This document shows positions 26,947 through 35,362 of a stretch of 64,000 nt of DNA, one piece after another. The stretch is from NCBI RefSeq assembly GCF_030812785.1, contig NZ_JAUSTJ010000001.1, positions 1,178,001-1,242,000 on the forward strand, in the 5' to 3' direction. Within the stretch, counting starts at the first letter, position 1. Every line of letters begins with the position of its first letter. The DNA is from Sphingomonas kyeonggiensis (lineage in GTDB: Bacteria > Pseudomonadota > Alphaproteobacteria > Sphingomonadales > Sphingomonadaceae). The position numbers were made by a program, and so were the translations under genes. The notes beneath the pieces were generated by a model. It searched no databases. It was not told the origin of the DNA and saw nothing but the letters and a program-made list of their open reading frames with translations.

Positions 26947-27906
26947 GTGAGCCCGACAAATCCGCGAATCTTACCCTACGGCATGGCCGCGATTGCCGAG
27001 GCCGCGGCACTGATTCGCGCGGGCGAATGCGTCGCGGTGCCGACCGAGACGGTCTATGGCCTCGCCGCCGACGCCACCGAGTCGCGGGCCGTGGCAGGCA
27101 TCTACGCCGCCAAGGGTCGGCCGAGCTTCAACCCGCTGATCGTCCATGTGCCCGATCTCGCCGCCGCTGAGCGGATCGCGCTGTTCGACGATCGCGCGCG
27201 CGATCTGGCTACACGCTTCTGGCCGGGGCCGCTGACCCTCGTGCTACCGGTACGGCCCAATGCGGGCATCGCGTCCCTGGTCACCGCCGGGCTCGACACG
27301 ATCGCGCTCCGGGTGCCCCGTCACCGCGCGATGCAGGCATTGCTCGAAGCCTCGGGCAAGCCGCTCGCCGCGCCTTCCGCCAACGCCAGCGGCTCGATCA
27401 GCCCCACCCGGGCCGAGCATGTCGCGAAGAGCTTGGCCGGGCGCATCCCGCTGGTGATCGACGACGGAGCGACGCCGGCAGGCGTGGAATCGACGATCGT
27501 GATGGGCAACCAGATCCTGCGCCCCGGCCCGCTGAGCGCGGAAGAACTTTTCCCCGGCGAAGGCCGGGGCCCAGACTTGGAGTCTGAGGCTGGACCCCGG
27601 CCTTCGCCGGGGAAAGAAGCGGGGATTGTCGCACCCGGCCAGCTCGACAGCCATTACGCTCCGTCCAAACCGGTCCGCCTCAACGCCGATAGCGCGCGGG
27701 ACGGCGAGTATCTGATCGGCTTCGGTCCGGTCGTCGGCACCGAAACCCTTTCCGCCACCGGCGACCTCACCGAAGCCGCCGCCAACTTGTTCCACGCGCT
27801 CCACCGCGCCGATGCCAGCACCGCGCCCGCCATCGCGGTCGCCCCGATCCCCGCCACCGGCATCGGCGAAGCGATCAACGACCGGCTGCGCCGCGCCGCC
27901 TTCTAG
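26947..27906 (+). CDS. tsaC/sua5: L-threonylcarbamoyladenylate synthase with in-frame palindrome insert
   Basis: Makes threonylcarbamoyl-AMP from threonine, bicarbonate and ATP for the tRNA t6A modification. The N-terminal YrdC domain is clear (VAVPTETVYGLAADATES, KGRPSFNPLIVHV, RFWPGPLTLVLP, PSANASGSISPT). It is followed by a linker and a Sua5 C-terminal domain, which begins near the APGQLDSHYAPSKPV motif. At about residues 202-223 the linker (PGEGRGPDLESEAGPRPSPGK) is encoded by a near-perfect palindrome, so a repeat element has inserted in frame. I chose the GTG at 26947 because related proteins carry an ILPYG lead-in before AAIAEAA; the ATG at 26983 is the alternative. Confidence 0.92.
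   Translation: MSPTNPRILPYGMAAIAEAAALIRAGECVAVPTETVYGLAADATESRAVAGIYAAKGRPSFNPLIVHVPDLAAAERIALFDDRARDLATRFWPGPLTLVLPVRPNAGIASLVTAGLDTIALRVPRHRAMQALLEASGKPLAAPSANASGSISPTRAEHVAKSLAGRIPLVIDDGATPAGVESTIVMGNQILRPGPLSAEELFPGEGRGPDLESEAGPRPSPGKEAGIVAPGQLDSHYAPSKPVRLNADSARDGEYLIGFGPVVGTETLSATGDLTEAAANLFHALHRADASTAPAIAVAPIPATGIGEAINDRLRRAAF
27550..27614 (+). repeat. Palindromic element inside the sua5 coding sequence
   Basis: Two 25-base arms (TTCCCCGGCGAAGGCCGGGG... and its complement) with one mismatch surround a 15-base loop. It is wholly within the reading frame and keeps it open, adding about 22 residues in the linker between the YrdC and Sua5 domains. Confidence 0.85.
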
Positions 27907-28070
27907 GCCGCTCTTCCACGCTGTTGGAAAAATAGGATCACGCGCGCGCAAGAATATTGCGAGATGCGCTGCGGTACCGGGAAGCGTGTCAACTTCCGCC
28001 CGGCGAAAACCCGCTTCTGGCGTGAACTTCGTGGACTTTGGCGAGCCGCCACCGAACCCGATGTTGGAAC
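27906..28070 (+). repeat. Dispersed intergenic repeat, copy B
   Basis: Begins at the last base of the sua5 stop codon with GGCCGCTCTTCCA. It continues with GTTGGAAAAATAGGATCA, the hairpin CGCAA-GAATA-TTGCG, AAAACCCGCTTCTGGCGTGAACTTCG and TGGACTTTGGCGAG, and ends with ATGTTGGAAC just before the HAD gene stop. It is the same family as 10842, 31377 and 42768. Confidence 0.75.
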
Positions 28071-28079
28071 CGAGGCGTT

Positions 28080-28736
28080 CTAGCGCGCGACCAGCCGCAG
28101 CCAGCCCTGCGCGTCGGTCTCGACATCGAGATCGCGATAGTCCGCCCGGGCCGGGTGCGGCGTGGCGATCGTCTCGTGATGCGTCTCGGTGATCATAACC
28201 GCCGCGGCGCCCGAGGCATCCGCTGCGGCGAGGCCGGCGGGGCTGTCCTCCCAGACGAGGCAATCGGCGATATCGACACCAAGCCGTTCGGCACCCAGCA
28301 GGAAGCAATCGGGGGCGGGCTTGCCATGTGCGACATCCTCGGCGGTGATCACCACTTCGGGCAGGGGAATGCCGGCCGCCTCGAGCCGGCGCAGCGCCAG
28401 CGCCCGCGGCGCCGAGGTCACCAGCGCCCAGCGCCCGGCAGGGATTCGCACCAGGAACGCAGCCGCGCCCCGGATCTCGGCCAGCCCTTCGATATCGTCG
28501 ATCTCGGCCTGGGTGAGTGCCTCGGTCTCCGCTTCGGCATCGACGCCGGCCGGTGCGAAGCGGCGGATCGTCTCGATCGCGCGGACGCCGTGCAGCGCCG
28601 CCATCAGCGGATCGGTCTCGATCCCATGCCGCGCCGCCCAGGCCCGCCATACGCGGTCGACCACCGCCATCGAGTTCACGAGCGTGCCGTCCATGTCGAA
28701 CAGGAAGGCGGCGAAGCTGCGGGTGGGGAGACTCAT
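28080..28736 (-). CDS. HAD-superfamily sugar-phosphatase-like hydrolase
   Basis: A 218-residue HAD hydrolase of the beta-phosphoglucomutase/2-deoxyglucose-6-phosphatase type. Motif I is [12 protein letters not shown] (two catalytic aspartates, about residues 14-16), motif II the WALVTSAP serine region, motif III the [15 protein letters not shown] lysine, and motif [14 protein letters not shown]. The helical cap of about 65 residues fits the sugar-phosphatase group; the substrate is unknown. I chose the ATG at 28736 (MSLPTRSF). It is divergent from aqpZ. Confidence 0.9.
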   Translation of the reverse strand: MSLPTRSFAAFLFDMDGTLVNSMAVVDRVWRAWAARHGIETDPLMAALHGVRAIETIRRFAPAGVDAEAETEALTQAEIDDIEGLAEIRGAAAFLVRIPAGRWALVTSAPRALALRRLEAAGIPLPEVVITAEDVAHGKPAPDCFLLGAERLGVDIADCLVWEDSPAGLAAADASGAAAVMITETHHETIATPHPARADYRDLDVETDAQGWLRLVAR

Positions 28737-28867
28737 CGCGGTCCCCACACCACAGCAGCGCCGCCGCCGCAACCCGCGCGCCGCTTTACTTCCGGCTCCA
28801 TCAAGACCTACAAATCTGCGCAGGTCTGGGGGCTGGGGAGAGACCGGACACAGCAGGAGGGCAACAC

Positions 28868-29605
28868 ATGAGCAATGTGCAACGTGGACTTGCCGAACTG
28901 ATCGGCACTTTCTGGCTCGTCTTCGGCGGATGCGGCAGCGCGGTGCTGGCCGCGGCGTTCCCCGAGGTCGGCATCGGGCTGGCGGGCGTCAGCCTCGCCT
29001 TTGGCCTGACCGTGCTGACCATGGCCTATTCGATCGGCCATATCTCGGGCTGCCATCTCAACCCGGCGGTGACCTTCGGCCTGTGGGCCGGCGGGCGCTT
29101 TCCGGCCAGGGACATCCCGCTCTATGTGATCGCGCAGGTGATCGGTGCGGTGATCGCGGCGGGCCTGCTCTGGTACGTCGCCAGCGGCGCGCCGGGCTAT
29201 GCCGGTGGCCTCGCCTCCAACGGCTTCGGCGAACATTCGCCCGGCCATTTCTCGTTCGAGGCGGGCATGGTGATCGAGGTCGTGCTGACCTTCATGTTCC
29301 TGATGGTGATCATGGGCTCGACCGACAGCCGCGCCCCGGCCGGCTTTGCGCCGATCGCGATCGGGCTGGCGCTGACGCTGATCCACCTGATCTCGATTCC
29401 GGTGACCAACACCTCGGTCAATCCGGCGCGCTCGACCGGACCGGCGCTGCTCGAAGGCGGCATCGCGCTCCAGCAGCTGCTCTGGTTCTGGATCGCGCCG
29501 ATCGTGGGCGGGCTGATCGGCGGCTTCGTCTACAAGGCGCTCGGCGCCGAAGCGGGCAAGCGCCCGCCCATCGAAGGCGAAGCGCTGCCGGGAGGAGGGG
29601 ACTGA
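28868..29605 (+). CDS. aqpZ: Aquaporin Z
   Basis: A 245-residue water channel of the inner membrane with six transmembrane helices. Both NPA motifs are present (HLNPAVTF in the first half; [10 protein letters not shown] in the second), and the arginine after the second NPA is the selectivity-filter residue. The histidine and small residues around the pore favour the water-only AqpZ type over glycerol facilitators. I chose the ATG at 28868, preceded by CAGGAGGGCAACAC. A long palindromic repeat follows it. Confidence 0.95.
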   Translation: MSNVQRGLAELIGTFWLVFGGCGSAVLAAAFPEVGIGLAGVSLAFGLTVLTMAYSIGHISGCHLNPAVTFGLWAGGRFPARDIPLYVIAQVIGAVIAAGLLWYVASGAPGYAGGLASNGFGEHSPGHFSFEAGMVIEVVLTFMFLMVIMGSTDSRAPAGFAPIAIGLALTLIHLISIPVTNTSVNPARSTGPALLEGGIALQQLLWFWIAPIVGGLIGGFVYKALGAEAGKRPPIEGEALPGGGD

Positions 29606-29610
29606 ACTCC

Positions 29611-29755
29611 ATTCCTCCCTCGGCAAAGCCGGGGGAGGGGGGCCGCCGCCGAAGGCGGTGGTGGAGGGGGCGGAGCAACGAGCGATGTCGCTCGCGGTTA
29701 GGCCCCCTCCACCAGCCTGCGGCTGGTCCCCCTCCCCCGCTTCGCGAGGGAGGAT
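29611..29755. repeat. Long palindromic intergenic repeat
   Basis: The outer arms CCTCCCTCGGCAAAGCCGGGGGAGGGGG and CCCCCTCCCCCGCTTCGCGAGGGAGG each hold an inner hairpin. The interior GGTGGAGGGGGC pairs with GCCCCCTCCACC. It lies between the convergent aqpZ and msrA genes and could act as a terminator for both. Confidence 0.75.
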
Positions 29756-29765
29756 CTAAGTCAGG

Positions 29766-30311
29766 TCAGGCTGTCGCGCCTTCCTTGCTGCGTGCGGCGA
29801 AGCTCTTGCGGAGCTTGCGCAGCTTGGGCGGGATCACCGCCAGGCAATAGGGGTTACGCTGGCCGTCGCCCTGCCAATATTCCTGGTGGTAATCCTCGGC
29901 GGACCACCATTCGCCCAGCGGCTCGATCGCGGTCACGATCGGCTCGGGCCAGTCGGGGCGGGCACGCTCGATCGCGTCCAGCGCCTCGCGCTCCTGCTCC
30001 GCCGAATGCGGGAAGATCGCCGAGCGATACTGGGTGCCGATATCGTTGCCCTGGCGGTTGAGCTGGGTCGGATCGTGCGTCGCCAGGAAGATGTCGAGGA
30101 TCTCGCCATAGGAGATCTGATCGGTGTCGAAGCTCACCCGGATTGCCTCGGCATGGCCGGTCGTTCCGGTGCACACTTCCTTGTAGGTCGGGTTGTCCTT
30201 GGTGCCCCCGATATAGCCGCTTTCGACCGACTGGACGCCGATCACATCGTTGAACACGGCCTCGGTGCACCAAAAGCACCCTCCGGCCAGCGTAGCGGTT
30301 TCAATGCTCAT
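29766..30311 (-). CDS. msrA: Peptide methionine sulfoxide reductase A
   Basis: Reduces methionine-S-sulfoxide in oxidised proteins and free methionine. The 181-residue sequence carries the catalytic GGCFWC motif (Cys12, with a second Cys15), YIGGTKDNPTYKEVCTG, GHAEAIRVSFD and the middle FLATHDPTQLNRQGNDIGTQYRS. The C-terminus has HHQEYW-like residues (EDYHQEYWQGDGQ). It stands alone and is divergent from galE. Confidence 0.95.
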   Translation of the reverse strand: MSIETATLAGGCFWCTEAVFNDVIGVQSVESGYIGGTKDNPTYKEVCTGTTGHAEAIRVSFDTDQISYGEILDIFLATHDPTQLNRQGNDIGTQYRSAIFPHSAEQEREALDAIERARPDWPEPIVTAIEPLGEWWSAEDYHQEYWQGDGQRNPYCLAVIPPKLRKLRKSFAARSKEGATA

Positions 30312-30376
30312 CGCGAACTCCTTGCTATCGGCGCAAAGATAGGATTGGACGCGCCAAGAACAATGCGGAGTTTGGT

Positions 30377-31375
30377 ATGCGCGAAGGCACGGTGCTGGTT
30401 ACGGGCGGGGCGGGCTATATCGGCAGCCATGCGGTGCTGGCGCTGCTCGATGCGGGCTGGCAGGTCGTGGTGGTCGACAACCTCGTCACCGGCTTCGACT
30501 GGGCCGTCGATCCGCGTGCCAAATTGGTGGTCGCCAACATCGCCGACGACGACAAGGTCCGCGCCGCGATCCGCGAGCATGGCGTGATCGCGATCATGCA
30601 TTTCGCCGGATCGGTGGTGGTGCCGGAAAGCGTGAGCGACCCGCTCAAATATTATCGCAACAACACAGCCGCGAGCCGCTCGCTGATCGAGAGCGCGGTG
30701 GCGGAAGGCGTGAAGCACTTCATCTTCTCCTCGACCGCGGCGACCTATGGCATCCCCGAGGTCGTGCCGGTACGCGAGGACAGCCCGAAGCAGCCGATCA
30801 ACCCCTATGGCATGTCCAAGCTGATGACCGAGATCATGCTCAAGGACGTCGCCGCCGCACACCCGATCAACTATGCGGCGCTGCGCTATTTCAACGTCGC
30901 CGGCGCCGATCCGCAGGGCCGCAGCGGTCAGTCGACCGCGGGCGCGACGCACCTGATCAAGATCGCGGCCGAGGCGGCGACGGGCAAGCGCGGCCATGTC
31001 TCGGTGTTCGGCACCGATTTCGACACGCCCGACGGCACCGGCGTGCGCGACTATATCCATGTCAGCGACCTGGCCGCTGCGCATGTCGACGCGCTCGACC
31101 TGCTGATCGCAAGGCCGAGCGAGAACCACACGATGAACGCCGGTTATGGCCGTGGCTTCTCGGTGCTGCAGGTGCTCGACGCGGTCGATCGGGTGACCAA
31201 CCTGACGATCGAGCGCAAGCTCGAGGGGCGCCGTGCGGGCGATCCCGACGCGCTGGTCGCCGACAACAGCGCGATCCTCGCGGCACTGCCCTGGCGGCCG
31301 AAGCACGACGATCTCGAAGGCATCGTCAAGGACGCGCTGGCCTGGGAACGCAAGCTCGCCGAGCGCCAGGGCTGA
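30377..31375 (+). CDS. galE: UDP-glucose 4-epimerase
   Basis: An extended SDR that interconverts UDP-glucose and UDP-galactose with tightly bound NAD. The 332-residue sequence shows the NAD loop VTGGAGYIGSH (residues 8-18), the DNLVTG strand end, FSSTAATYG, the catalytic Tyr144/Lys148 (PYGMSK) and the ALRYFNVAGADP substrate segment. It supplies UDP-galactose for exopolysaccharide or sphingolipid glycans. It appears monocistronic; copy D of the dispersed repeat follows directly. Confidence 0.95.
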   Translation: MREGTVLVTGGAGYIGSHAVLALLDAGWQVVVVDNLVTGFDWAVDPRAKLVVANIADDDKVRAAIREHGVIAIMHFAGSVVVPESVSDPLKYYRNNTAASRSLIESAVAEGVKHFIFSSTAATYGIPEVVPVREDSPKQPINPYGMSKLMTEIMLKDVAAAHPINYAALRYFNVAGADPQGRSGQSTAGATHLIKIAAEAATGKRGHVSVFGTDFDTPDGTGVRDYIHVSDLAAAHVDALDLLIARPSENHTMNAGYGRGFSVLQVLDAVDRVTNLTIERKLEGRRAGDPDALVADNSAILAALPWRPKHDDLEGIVKDALAWERKLAERQG

Positions 31376-31376
31376 T

Positions 31377-31472
31377 CCGCCAAAGTACACGAAGTACACG
31401 CCAAGAAGCGATTTGAGGCAGTCCCACGCAACATCCTTGCGTGGGGATTGTCCTACATTTCCAACAGCCTGA
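31377..31472 (-). repeat. Dispersed intergenic repeat, copy D (short)
   Basis: Read on the minus strand it has CTGTTGGAAATGTAGGACA, the hairpin CACGCAA-GGATG-TTGCGTG, and AAATCGCTTCTTGGCGTGTAC followed by TTCGTGTACTTTGGCG. It lacks the GGCCGG hairpin end seen in copies A and C. It lies between galE and the PAP2 gene. Confidence 0.65.
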
Positions 31473-31481
31473 GGGACTTGC

Positions 31482-32177
31482 CTAGAATACGGGCCGGGCA
31501 CGGCCGAGCACCGCCAGCTCGATCCGCCACCACAGCATCGCCCAGACTCCGCCGAACGCCCAGCCGGCGACGACGTCGCTCGGCCAGTGGACCCCTAGAT
31601 AGACACGGCTGACCCCTACAGAGGCGGTAAGCGCCAACGCGACGATCAGCACGAAGGCGCGGATACGGCGGTCGGGCAGCACCGGGAAGAGCAGGGTGGC
31701 GAGGGTCAGGTAGACGATCGCACTCAATGCGGCATGGCCGCTCGGGAAGCTTTTGGAGGTCTCTTCCATCAGCCGGCCGGCCAGGTCGGGGCGCGAGCGG
31801 CTGACCAGCGCCTTGATCGTCTCGACGGTGAGCGAGCCGAGCGCGGTCGCGGCGATCAGGAGCAGCGCGGTGCGCAGGCGTCCGGCGAGCCAGAGGAAGA
31901 TCGCAGTGACCAGCACGAGGAAGGTCAGCACGGTGGTGCTGCCGAGCGCGGTCACGTCGCGGACGGCCGAGGGGAGCCAGGCCGGGCCGATCGGATGGCC
32001 GCCGCTGCGCATCGCCAGCAGGATCGCCTGGTCGATCCGGGCGCCGTCGCCCTCGACCAGTTCATGGCCGAACCAGATCAGCGCGAGAAGGAACAGCGCC
32101 AAGCCCGCCGCGGCGAGGATGGGCCAGGGGATGCGGCGCGAGGCGGGCGGGGCTTCGTCGGGCGGGTGCATTGCCAT
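31482..32177 (-). CDS. PAP2-family membrane phosphatase
   Basis: A 231-residue inner membrane protein with about six helices. The three phosphatase signature parts are present: KALVSRSRPDL, SFPSGHA and SRVYLGVHWPSDVVAG (catalytic histidine). Members dephosphorylate undecaprenyl pyrophosphate, phosphatidic acid or related lipids on the periplasmic side; the exact substrate is unknown. The start is either 32177 or 32171 (MAMH); the upstream open frame runs through a palindromic repeat and is unlikely to be coding. Confidence 0.88.
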   Translation of the reverse strand: MAMHPPDEAPPASRRIPWPILAAAGLALFLLALIWFGHELVEGDGARIDQAILLAMRSGGHPIGPAWLPSAVRDVTALGSTTVLTFLVLVTAIFLWLAGRLRTALLLIAATALGSLTVETIKALVSRSRPDLAGRLMEETSKSFPSGHAALSAIVYLTLATLLFPVLPDRRIRAFVLIVALALTASVGVSRVYLGVHWPSDVVAGWAFGGVWAMLWWRIELAVLGRARPVF

Positions 32178-32215
32178 CGGATCGCGTAACGAGGCACCGG
32201 GCGCAACGATCCTCT

Positions 32216-32337
32216 TCTCCCTCTCCCCATCGGGGAGAGGGCCGGGGAGAGGGGAAGTGTGTCTTGAATCGAGAGCCAGGTGCGCGAGGTTGGCGTCCTG
32301 CCCCTCTCCCAACCCTCTCCCCGATGGGGAGAGGGCT
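32216..32337. repeat. CCCTCTCCCC palindromic repeat, sister of 9978-10097
   Basis: The arms CTCTCCCCATCGGGGAGAGGG and CCCTCTCCCCGATGGGGAGAGGG hold an inner region, AGTGTGTCTTGAATCGAGAGCCAGG, very like that of the copy at 9978. It stands between the ZnuD-like receptor stop and the PAP2 start. Confidence 0.75.
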
Positions 32338-32346
32338 ATTTGAAGG

Positions 32347-34458
32347 TCAGATCTGGATGCGCGCGGTCACGCGGATGTCCCGGCCGGGGAGCGGGGCATA
32401 GTCCTTGAGCACGCTGGCGGCGCGGCGGGCCTCGACGTCGAAGATGTTGTTGGCCGAGAGCTGCAGGCTGGTGTTCGAGCCGGCGCCCCAGGGCTTCCAC
32501 GATATCGAGGCGTTGACGAAGGTGAAGCCGTCGGTCGGCGTCTCGAAGGCCGAGATGCGGGTCTGGTCGAAGACATGCTCGACTTCGCCGCGGATCGTGA
32601 AGGCATCCGAGGTCGCCTCCAGCCCGCCATTGATCCGCAGCGGGGGGATGCGCGGGGCGGGGCCGGTGCCGGTGATCTCGGCATGGACATAGTCGGCCAG
32701 CGCGGTGGCGTTGATCGTGAAGGCCTTCACCGTCGCCAGGCGCAGCGAGCCCTCGGCCTCGAAGCCGTAATAGCGCGCATCGGCCTGATTGTACTGGAAG
32801 ACGGGCAGGTCGTCCCGCGTCGCGCCGGTGGGCGCGTCGTAGATGTAGCCAGTGAACCAGTTGTAATAAGCCGCGGTCGAGAATGCGAATCCATCCCCCG
32901 AACCCTTGAACGTGGCTTCCACGCCCCAGCTCTTCTCGGTACCGAAATTGGGATTGCCGATCTCGAACGCCTGGGTGCCGGCATGCGGGCCGTTGGCGAA
33001 CAGCTCTTCCGGCGTCGGCGCACGCTCGGCGCGCGAGACGTTGACGCCGAAGCGCATGCCGTCGGCCACCGCATAGCTGGCGCCGAGCGAGGCGGAGAAG
33101 CTGTCGAAGCTGCGGTTATACGCCGGATTGCCGATATCGGCATCGGCCTGGGCGCTCAGGTCGTTATGTTCGAAGCGGGCCGAGGCCTCCGCCTTGAACG
33201 CGCCGAGATCGAGCGACTGGAGCGTGAACAGGCCGAACTGCTGGGCCGAGTTCTTGGGCAGGAACTTCTCGTCGCCGACGATATGCATGTCGCGCAGCGA
33301 GAACTGCCCGCCGATCAGGCCGTCCCAGCCGCCGCGGGCGCTCTGGACCAGCTCGAGCCGGCCTTCATAGCCCTGGTTGTAGAAGGTGGTGCCGACGGCG
33401 CCGTCCTCCTCGATCTCGCTATGCTTGTAATCGGCCGCGGCCCAGCGGGTGCGGAGCTGCTTGAACAGCCCGTCGCCGATATTGACCTCGCCGCGGATGT
33501 CGACGCGGGTCTGCTGGGCGTGAAGGCGGACATTCTCCGCCTCGATCGCGGGATCGAGCGAATAGCGGACCGGCACGCCGTAGAAGGTGTCGAAATGGCT
33601 GACCGAGAAGCCGAGATTGTTGGTGCCGTCGATGATCGCGGCGCCGCCGGCGACGTCCCAGGTCTTGCCGGCGGTGTTGGGCACCTTGCCCTTGAGGTCG
33701 GCGAGCTCCTGGATATCGGGATCGGCGCTGGCGGCAGCGGCGGCGCGCAGCGGGCGGCTGAGGACATAGCCGCCGGTGCGCTGGTCGCCGGTCTGCGAGA
33801 AGCTGCCATCGGCATGGAGGACGATCTTGCTGGTCACCGGCACGTCCGCGGCGCCCGAGACCGAGCGCTCATCGGCGGCGCTGCCATAGCTGGCGATACC
33901 GTCGAAATGTACCGCTTCCTCGGGCATGTGGCGCGGGATGCGGCTGTCGATCACATTGACCACGCCGCCAATCGCCGAGGGGCCGAAGATCAGCGCGGTC
34001 GGCCCGCGCAGCACTTCGATGCGGTCGGCGGTGAGCGGGTTGATGATCGGCGCGTGATCGGCCGAGGTGTTCGACACGTCGATGCTGCCGATGCCGTCGG
34101 TGAGCAGCGGGGCGCGCGCACCGATGAAACCGCGCAGTACCGGGCGCGAGGCATTGGGGCCGAAGGACGTCGCCGAGACGCCCGGCTGCTGCGCCAGCGT
34201 GTCGCCGATCGTCGGGCGCAGGTCGCGGGTCAGTTCGTCCTTGGCAAGCACTGCTGTGCCGCCCAGCACATCGGCAGTGTTGCGCGCGCGGGTGCCGGTG
34301 ACGACGATCTGGGCGCCCGGCTGGTCATGATCCTGATCGGCTGCCGGCGCGGTTTCGCTGCTGGCTGCCGGCGCGTCGTTGGTGCTGGCCGGCTTCTCCT
34401 CGGCGTGGGCGGGGAGGGCGAGCAGGGCAACGGAGGCGAGCAGCAGCGGACGCAACAT
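32347..34458 (-). CDS. TonB-dependent receptor, ZnuD-like
   Basis: A 703-residue outer membrane receptor. A signal peptide (ending PAHAEE), a TonB box-like IVVTGTR, a plug domain (DHAPIINPLTADRIEVLRG; PSAIGGVVNVID) and a 22-strand barrel ending in the typical aromatic-plus-terminal residue pattern (VTARIQI) are visible. The DHAP...NPL plug motif and overall layout resemble ZnuD zinc receptors, so zinc or another divalent metal is the best guess. A 15-base palindrome 50 bases upstream may be a metal-regulator operator. I chose the ATG at 34458 over a TTG just before it. Confidence 0.85.
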   Translation of the reverse strand: MLRPLLLASVALLALPAHAEEKPASTNDAPAASSETAPAADQDHDQPGAQIVVTGTRARNTADVLGGTAVLAKDELTRDLRPTIGDTLAQQPGVSATSFGPNASRPVLRGFIGARAPLLTDGIGSIDVSNTSADHAPIINPLTADRIEVLRGPTALIFGPSAIGGVVNVIDSRIPRHMPEEAVHFDGIASYGSAADERSVSGAADVPVTSKIVLHADGSFSQTGDQRTGGYVLSRPLRAAAAASADPDIQELADLKGKVPNTAGKTWDVAGGAAIIDGTNNLGFSVSHFDTFYGVPVRYSLDPAIEAENVRLHAQQTRVDIRGEVNIGDGLFKQLRTRWAAADYKHSEIEEDGAVGTTFYNQGYEGRLELVQSARGGWDGLIGGQFSLRDMHIVGDEKFLPKNSAQQFGLFTLQSLDLGAFKAEASARFEHNDLSAQADADIGNPAYNRSFDSFSASLGASYAVADGMRFGVNVSRAERAPTPEELFANGPHAGTQAFEIGNPNFGTEKSWGVEATFKGSGDGFAFSTAAYYNWFTGYIYDAPTGATRDDLPVFQYNQADARYYGFEAEGSLRLATVKAFTINATALADYVHAEITGTGPAPRIPPLRINGGLEATSDAFTIRGEVEHVFDQTRISAFETPTDGFTFVNASISWKPWGAGSNTSLQLSANNIFDVEARRAASVLKDYAPLPGRDIRVTARIQI

Positions 34459-34507
34459 CAACGAATCTTCCCGAACAAAGGTACTTGCTGCGCCGCGGTA
34501 GCTGCGA

Positions 34508-34522
34508 TGATATAAGGTATCA
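34508..34522. promoter_or_regulatory. Palindromic candidate operator of the ZnuD-like gene
   Basis: TGATA-TAAGG-TATCA is a perfect 5+5 dyad in the only AT-rich part of this 243-base gap, 50 bases upstream of the receptor start. Zur-type sites in alphaproteobacteria are AT-rich dyads, so this is a plausible but unproven Zur site. Nothing else is seen in the gap. Confidence 0.35.
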
Positions 34523-34701
34523 AGTCCGTTTCGGTCATACTTTCGGATAGCTGGCCGCCGACGCCCGGCGAGAGGCAGAGGGCAAGCCGGCCGTTACGGC
34601 ATCGCGGAAGATCGTCGCAGTTGCGGAAACCTTGAGATGCCGCCCGCACGGCTAATCAACGCAGCGCTTCGCGCCTAGATGCCCGGCAACAGGAGGACAT
34701 C

Positions 34702-35241
34702 ATGGCGTATCTCGATACCCAGGCACATCTGCTCGAAGGGCTTGCCGGCACCGTTCCGGCGGAAGTGGCGCTGAGCCCGCTCGAATTGCGCACGCTGCAG
34801 CTTTCGCAGGCGGATGGCCGCGCCTCGCTGCGCGCGCCGCGCCGGATCGAGCGGCTGGGCGCGATGCTGTTCGGGTCGCGCCGTGTGGCGGGTCTCGCCA
34901 ATGCCCGGCTCGAGGCGCTTCGCCGCTTCGCCATTCTCTACCGGCTCGACGGCAAGCGGATCGACTCGACCGAATATGCCCGGGCGGAAGCTGCCGGCCT
35001 CGATGGCGCGATGCTCGCCCGGGTGCGGCGGATCATCGATGGCTGGCCGCGCCGGGTCGGCCCGTTGCTGCATGCCGCGTCGCTGCTCGGGGCAGTCGGA
35101 CTTGCCACTGCTGCCAGTGTCACGGCCTATTTCTGGCTCGCCGACCAGCTCGAGCCTGCGGTCGCGGCGATCCTACTTGGCACGGTCGCTGTGACGCTCG
35201 CCCCACTCTTTGCAGGGCGGCCGAGGGGTGCACGCGGCTAA
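34702..35241 (+). CDS. Hypothetical membrane protein
   Basis: A 179-residue protein of unknown function. The N-terminal two thirds is helical and charged (QLSQADGRASLRAPRRIERLG; LARVRRIIDGWPRR). Two hydrophobic helices lie near the C-terminus (LLHAASLLGAVGLATAASVTAYFW and VAAILLGTVAVTLAPLF, about residues 123-170). The strong ribosome site ACAGGAGGACATC before the ATG supports it as a real gene. It ends about 120 bases before the alginate lyase start and two bases before the first operator-like site there, so it is probably not part of that operon. Confidence 0.75.
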   Translation: MAYLDTQAHLLEGLAGTVPAEVALSPLELRTLQLSQADGRASLRAPRRIERLGAMLFGSRRVAGLANARLEALRRFAILYRLDGKRIDSTEYARAEAAGLDGAMLARVRRIIDGWPRRVGPLLHAASLLGAVGLATAASVTAYFWLADQLEPAVAAILLGTVAVTLAPLFAGRPRGARG

Positions 35242-35242
35242 T

Positions 35243-35294
35243 TTGGTATAGAACCACTGGGCTAAATCCGGTCCGTTAAATTGGTATTCAAATT
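35243..35294 (+). promoter_or_regulatory. Operator region of the alginate lyase operon
   Basis: Two hexuronate-repressor-like sites: TTGGTATAGAACCA (35243-35256) and AAATTGGTATTCAAATT (35278-35294), the latter preceded by TAAATCCGGTCCG (35263-35275). The same TAAATCGGTCCGG-AAATTGGTAT arrangement occurs before the autotransporter. The FadR-type regulator at 47307 is the likely ligand-controlled repressor (inference). Confidence 0.6.
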
Positions 35295-35309
35295 GGCTTG
35301 CGCGTAAAT
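35281..35309 (+). promoter_or_regulatory. Candidate promoter of the alginate lyase operon
   Basis: TTGGTA (35281-35286) and GTAAAT (35304-35309) have 17-base spacing. The -35 box lies within the operator half-site, as expected for repression by occlusion. Confidence 0.4.
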
Positions 35310-35362
35310 TGCGCGACTGGTAGGCATCCCCATCGGCCACAAGAGCCGGTGGGGAGGATCCG

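Noticed and set aside
32178..32312. N-terminal extension of the PAP2 protein
   Set aside because: The extra residues are encoded by the palindromic repeat and by spacer sequence, and have no family similarity.
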